Assembly (NCBI GenBank): GCA_021203705.1
Contig: JAJQAR010000350.1
Coordinates: forward strand, 1 to 7,569
Direction: 5' to 3'
From: Prevotella sp.
Lineage (GTDB): Bacteria > Bacteroidota > Bacteroidia > Bacteroidales > Bacteroidaceae
Length of the DNA: 7,569 bases
Numbering within the stretch: the stretch's first letter is position 1; the number at the start of each line of letters is the position of its first letter. Positions 6,412-7,569 of this stretch are shown piece after piece. The notes under the pieces were generated by a model. The model saw only the letters and a list, made by a program, of their open reading frames with translations. It ran no database searches and was not told where the DNA came from. Both the position numbers and the translations under genes were made by a program.

Positions 6412-7370
6412 TTCGCGCAGCGAAGCATTTCTTCTATCTGGTAGTCATTCCTGTTTGCGGAGCTGCGACTGATAAGGTCGCCTATAAATCCAGTAAGGAA
6501 AAACTGCGTGCCAATAATCATCATCGTCAGCGCAATGTAGAAATAAGGGGATTCGGTAACGAGCCTCTGGTGTATGCCGTGACATAGTGCCCACATCTTG
6601 TCAACGCCAATTATAATGGCTGCGATAAAACCGATGATGAACATTATAGTACCGAGAAATCCGAACACGTGCATCGGTTTCAGCCCGAAAGTACTGAGAA
6701 ACCATAACGTGATAAGGTCAAGATAACCGTTGATAAAACGGTTGAGACCGAATTTCGACTTGCCGTATTTGCGGGCCTGGTGGTGCACCACCTTCTCTCC
6801 GATTTTTGTAAAACCGGCGTTCTTGGCGAGATATGGTATGTAACGGTGCATCTCCCCATATACCTCGATATTCTTTACCACATCCTTACGGTATGCTTTC
6901 AAACCGCAGTTGAAGTCATGCAGGTTTTTTATACCGCTTATCTTGCGTGCCGTGGCATTGAAGAGTTTTGTCGGTATCGTTTTTGAAAGTGGGTCATAGC
7001 GTTTCTGCTTATAACCCGACACGAGATCATAGCCTTCATCCTTAATCATACTGTACAACGCTGGTATCTCGTCAGGCGAGTCCTGAAGGTCGGCATCCAT
7101 AGTTATCACCACGTCACCCTGTGCCTCGCGAAAACCGCAATAGAGTGCCGGACTCTTGCCGTAGTTGCGCCTGAACTTTATTCCTTTGATGTTTCCTTCT
7201 TTGGCACCCAACTGCTGTATCACGTCCCAAGAGCGGTCGGTTGAGCCGTCGTTAACGAAAATCACTTCATAAGTGAAGTTGTTGGCAATCATTACTCGCT
7301 TTATCCACGCATATAGTTCTGCAAGCGACTCCTCTTCGTTGTATAACGGTATGATGACAGATATGTCCAT
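6408..7370 (-). CDS. Family 2 glycosyltransferase, polyprenyl-phosphate sugar transferase type (GtrB/DPM1-like)
   Basis: A 320-residue GT2 enzyme with a cytoplasmic GT-A domain (1 to about 215) and two C-terminal membrane helices (about 233-256 and 277-300). VIIPLYNEEESL (5-16) opens the nucleotide-sugar fold, VNDGSTD (39-45) is the nucleotide-binding acidic motif, and MDADLQD (91-97) carries the DxD-type metal ligands. DFNCGLKAYRKDVV (152-165) and HHQARKYGKSKFGLNR (196-211) are typical of enzymes that load a sugar from NDP- or UDP-sugar onto undecaprenyl or dolichyl phosphate (DPM1, GtrB, ArnC relatives). Length and the two-helix anchor fit GtrB/ArnC. The sugar cannot be told from sequence; the product would be a lipid-linked sugar for glycan or lipid A modification. 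It starts 13 nt after the DUF4199-like remnant, so the two are probably co-transcribed. Confidence 0.93.
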   Translation of the reverse strand: MDISVIIPLYNEEESLAELYAWIKRVMIANNFTYEVIFVNDGSTDRSWDVIQQLGAKEGNIKGIKFRRNYGKSPALYCGFREAQGDVVITMDADLQDSPDEIPALYSMIKDEGYDLVSGYKQKRYDPLSKTIPTKLFNATARKISGIKNLHDFNCGLKAYRKDVVKNIEVYGEMHRYIPYLAKNAGFTKIGEKVVHHQARKYGKSKFGLNRFINGYLDLITLWFLSTFGLKPMHVFGFLGTIMFIIGFIAAIIIGVDKMWALCHGIHQRLVTESPYFYIALTMMIIGTQFFLTGFIGDLISRSSANRNDYQIEEMLRCAK

Positions 7371-7383
7371 TATTTCCCTAATT

Positions 7384-7569
7384 TTAATAATTTCTCTTTC
7401 TCCTCGACATTATCATTGAAGCCATAGGCAGACTGATTATCACACCGAGGATTATGTTCAAGGTAAAAACTGCAAGGCAAAGTCAATCGGTTTAAGAGCA
7501 TTCAGAGTGTCCATCGCCAAACTCATGTCGCTCTTCTGTATTCCATAAAGGTCCATGACGGTCTTGAAC
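7384..7569 (-). pseudogene. DUF4199-like membrane protein, C-terminal part, apparent 1-base frameshift
   Basis: The gene enters from the high-coordinate edge. Frame one reads FKTVMDLYGIQKSDMSLAMD, then TLNALKPIDFALQF, and stops at TGA (7458-7460). A second minus-strand frame continues at once with TLNIILGVIISLPMASMIM, then SRRKRNY, and stops at TAA (7384-7386). Joined, they resemble the last soluble loop, last membrane helix and basic tail of DUF4199 proteins, which I recall lying next to this glycosyltransferase type in Bacteroidales. The frames meet at a run of five A on the plus strand (7465-7469); a sixth A would restore QFFTLNIILG. The gene is therefore broken by a 1-base loss, or the loss is a sequencing error. 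Most of the gene lies outside the window. The family assignment is from memory. Confidence 0.7.

Overview
The window looks like ordinary chromosome from a Bacteroidales bacterium, most likely Prevotella or a close relative. Three things point there: the gene families (a DUF4199-like protein next to a polyprenyl-phosphate glycosyltransferase, a DUF6452/DUF6048 pair, and a Dcp / dCMP deaminase / S41 peptidase run), a TAnnTTTG-type -7 promoter box, and the lack of obvious Shine-Dalgarno sites. Every supported gene lies on the minus strand, so transcription runs from high to low coordinates. No stretch over 300 bases lacks a gene. I see no tRNA, rRNA, insertion sequence, CRISPR array or phage gene.

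The upstream block (about 7569 to 3429) looks like one operon with short gaps. It holds the 3' end of a DUF4199-like membrane protein gene broken by an apparent 1-base frameshift, a family 2 glycosyltransferase with two C-terminal membrane segments, a lipoprotein (DUF6452), an outer-membrane beta-barrel-like protein (DUF6048), a membrane-anchored FAD:protein FMN transferase (ApbE), and a Crp/Fnr-type regulator. Apart from the regulator these are envelope or periplasm-facing proteins. The DUF6452 and DUF6048 genes overlap by 50 nt, and a heptamer tandem repeat plus a 12-bp palindrome sit between the glycosyltransferase and DUF6452.

A 102-bp spacer (3327-3428) separates the blocks. It carries the one convincing promoter element, TACCTTTG on the minus strand, and a perfect 10-bp inverted repeat around the expected -33 region.

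The downstream block (3326 to 1) is a tightly coupled operon: M3-family peptidyl-dipeptidase Dcp, then a dCMP/cytidine deaminase-family enzyme whose start shares one base with the dcp stop, then an S41 C-terminal processing peptidase that overlaps the deaminase by 20 nt and runs off the window edge. It joins a cytoplasmic peptidase, pyrimidine deoxynucleotide metabolism and a periplasmic protease.

I found no new defence system, mobile element or biosynthetic cluster. The points worth a second look are the DUF4199 frameshift, the inverted repeat in the dcp promoter, the long lipoprotein/barrel overlap with its internal repeats, and the intergenic heptamers.
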